DNA of 64,000 bases from Terribacillus aidingensis (lineage in GTDB: Bacteria > Bacillota > Bacilli > Bacillales > Amphibacillaceae), in contig NZ_OBEK01000001.1 in NCBI RefSeq assembly GCF_900215625.1, positions 434,001-498,000 on the forward strand. The letters run 5' to 3'. The notes beneath the pieces are model-generated. The model was not told the origin of the DNA. It did no database searches and was given only the letters and a program-made list of their open reading frames with translations. Made by a program: the position numbers and the translations under genes. Positions 62,504-64,000 of this stretch are shown in pieces (positions within the stretch are counted from its first letter, which is position 1; every line of letters begins with the position of its first letter).

Positions 62504-63280
62504 ATGTATAAATTAAAAGTCGTAGAAGCTAGCAAGATATTTAGACGTGACGGCCAGGAAGTAGTGGCTTTGCAGGAAACTACGATGCAAATCCCAGCGG
62601 GGCGTTTTGTCAGTATTATTGGCCCAAGTGGCTGCGGCAAATCGACACTCTTCAATATGATTGCTGGACTTATCAAACCGACTACTGGCGAGATTCTTTT
62701 AGACGACAAAAATATTGTCGGCAAGAGCGGATACGTTGGTTATATGCTGCAAAAAGACTTGCTGCTGCCATGGCGGACGATTTTAGATAATATCATTCTT
62801 GGCCTGGAGATTAAAGGAGTGTCAAAGCGAGATGCAAGGCAAAGAGCATTGCCGCTTCTAAAAAGATATGGTTTGGAAGGGTTTGAGGATAACTATCCGC
62901 CTGAGTTGTCCGGGGGGATGCGCCAGCGGGCGGCTTTGCTTAGAACGCTGTTGTATGACCAGGATATTATTTTGCTGGATGAACCATTTGGAGCACTGGA
63001 TGCGCAGACAAGGTTGCAAATGCAGAGCTGGCTGTTGAAGATTTGGGAAGATTTTCAGAAGACGATTTTGTTTGTGACGCATGACATCGATGAAGCGATC
63101 TTTTTATCTGATGACATTTACGTGCTTTCCCAGCGTCCAGGTAAGTTGAAGGCGAAGGTTCACGTGGAGCTGGAGCGGCCGCGAGGAGAGGGGACGCTGC
63201 TGTCGAATGAATTTATCACACTAAAGCAAACATTGCTGGATTTGCTTAGAGAGGAACCAGATGAGAATGACACAGCCTGA
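62504..63280 (+). CDS. ABC transporter ATPase, nitrate/sulfonate/taurine (SsuB/TauB) class
   Basis: 258 residues: Walker A GPSGCGKS, GYMLQKDLLLPWRTILDNI, signature LSGGMRQR, Walker B IILLDEPFGALD and LFVTHDIDEAIFLSD. The LLPWRT and SGGMRQR signatures place it in the SsuB/TauB/ThiZ/YtlC class. The substrate could be a sulfonate, a pyrimidine precursor or similar; without the binding protein it is open. AGGAG precedes ATG 62504. It overlaps the permease start by 20 bases. Confidence 0.88.
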   Translation: MYKLKVVEASKIFRRDGQEVVALQETTMQIPAGRFVSIIGPSGCGKSTLFNMIAGLIKPTTGEILLDDKNIVGKSGYVGYMLQKDLLLPWRTILDNIILGLEIKGVSKRDARQRALPLLKRYGLEGFEDNYPPELSGGMRQRAALLRTLLYDQDIILLDEPFGALDAQTRLQMQSWLLKIWEDFQKTILFVTHDIDEAIFLSDDIYVLSQRPGKLKAKVHVELERPRGEGTLLSNEFITLKQTLLDLLREEPDENDTA

Positions 63281-64000
63281 GAAGAATCGGTATATCGAAG
63301 ATGAGAAAAAACGCCGGCAGCGGATGAAGCGGATTGTTATAGCGGGGCAGCTTAGTATAGGTATTCTAGTAATTGTTTTATGGGAAGTTCTTACTCGTAT
63401 AGGGGTCATGGATTCTTATTATTGGAGCAGTCCGAGCACAATCTATGAAACTGCTAAAGTTGCACTCCTGAAGGGAACGCTTTGGAGTGATTTGGTTTAT
63501 ACATCACTTGCAACACTAGCTGGCTTTGCTTCAGGTACATTTTTCGGTTCGCTGATTGGATTGTCTTTTTGGTGGTCTGCCTATTATTCCAGAATTTCAG
63601 AACCTTACTTGATTGCATTCAATGCCATACCCAAAATAGCACTTGGACCTGTTATCGTCATCTTATTCGGCATCGGCTTCTTTTCAAAAGTGATGCTGGC
63701 CTTCTTGATGACCGTCATTGTTACTGCACTTGCTGCTCATAGCGGAATTAAAGCAGTAGATGAAGATTTGGAGAAGCTGCTGTATTCCTTGGGAGCAAAG
63801 CGCAGACATGTATTTACCAAAGTAGTTGTGCCGACTGCGATGCCGTGGATTGTAAGCAGTTTGCGAATCAATATCGCTTTGGCGCTGGCGGGTACGATTG
63901 TCGGAGAATTTATTAGTTCCCGCCAAGGAATCGGACGAATGATTTTGTATGCAGGCCAAATATTGGATATTGACCTTGTGTGGGTCGGTGTTTGTGTGTT
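63261..64000 (+). CDS. ABC transporter permease, SsuC/TauC class (cut by window end)
   Basis: ATG 63261 (or 63267) with AGAGAGGA upstream; open to the window edge, about 246 residues so far. A charged N-terminus (MRMTQPEKNRYIEDEKKRRQ) precedes helix 1, then YYWSSPSTIYETAKVAL and the EAA loop YSLGAKRRHVFTKVVVPTAM, followed by GTIVGEFISSRQGIGRMI. Partner of the upstream ATPase; a binding protein gene probably follows outside. Confidence 0.88.
   Translation, partial: MRMTQPEKNRYIEDEKKRRQRMKRIVIAGQLSIGILVIVLWEVLTRIGVMDSYYWSSPSTIYETAKVALLKGTLWSDLVYTSLATLAGFASGTFFGSLIGLSFWWSAYYSRISEPYLIAFNAIPKIALGPVIVILFGIGFFSKVMLAFLMTVIVTALAAHSGIKAVDEDLEKLLYSLGAKRRHVFTKVVVPTAMPWIVSSLRINIALALAGTIVGEFISSRQGIGRMILYAGQILDIDLVWVGVCV

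Noticed and set aside
1-64000. CRISPR arrays, tRNA, rRNA, prophage or intact insertion sequence
   Set aside because: No direct-repeat/spacer series, no cloverleaf or rRNA sequence, and no transposase or phage structural genes were recognised on either strand.

Overview
The window looks like chromosomal DNA of a low-GC, probably halotolerant Bacillaceae, with Terribacillus or a close relative (Virgibacillus/Oceanobacillus group) as best guess. The evidence is AT-leaning codon use, strong AAGGAGG-type ribosome binding sites, a TnrA gene with a TnrA box, an MhqR gene with its operator, a SAM-I riboswitch, sigma-W-like and sigma-B-like promoters, and many compatible-solute, amino-acid and ion transporters. 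I see no rRNA, tRNA, CRISPR array, phage module or intact transposase.

Layout. 1-6.2 kb: partial DUF4396 membrane protein, UMF1-type MFS carrier, STAS-like protein, azlCD branched-chain amino-acid exporter, MFS drug-type pump with a possible coupled leader ORF. 6.3-8.6 kb: cystine-type amino-acid ABC transporter. 8.8-17.9 kb: oxidoreductases, an MMPL pump with its TetR regulator and two matching operators, YqkD-like hydrolase, aldehyde dehydrogenase, and mhqD-mhqR with operator. 17.9-29 kb: an intergenic element with inverted ends, pepT, FAD oxidase, lipase-like hydrolase, MFS, czcD-czrA, SulP permease, and a cell-wall-anchored subtilase. 29.1-34.8 kb: a decayed repeat protein, uvsE, then a five-gene operon (DUF4178, PspA, DUF4247 lipoprotein, DUF350, membrane SpeE-like aminopropyltransferase) behind a textbook sigma-W promoter. 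34.8-42.7 kb: Lrp regulator, YitT, DUF2785, aguA-aguB, broken ynfA, and a compatible-solute ABC operon whose first gene appears to start with ATT. 43-51 kb: PTS-IIC-like protein, BASS carrier, ZIP carrier, small basic peptide, and a ugp glycerol-3-phosphate ABC operon with a Pho-box-like promoter. 51-58.4 kb: GDPD, tnrA, photolyase remnant, S-box-controlled metQNI, DUF47-pit, HesB-like protein. 58.4-64 kb: decayed M20 peptidase, polar amino-acid ABC operon, and a nitrate/sulfonate/taurine-class ABC transporter behind a terminator-bearing leader, cut by the right edge.

Themes. Nutrient import (amino acids, methionine, phosphate, glycerol phosphate), efflux/detoxification, and envelope stress. 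Polyamine chemistry appears twice close together: aguAB makes putrescine from agmatine, and the sigma-W operon carries a membrane spermidine-synthase homologue. ugp, GDPD and pit form a phosphorus-acquisition theme.

The region also holds an unusual number of broken genes: a TGA-interrupted ORF, a frameshifted repeat protein, amber-stopped ynfA, the ATT-start permease, a small frameshifted ORF, a deleted photolyase and a frameshifted M20 peptidase. The deletion and multi-lesion cases are real decay. The single-base ones could also be sequence errors.
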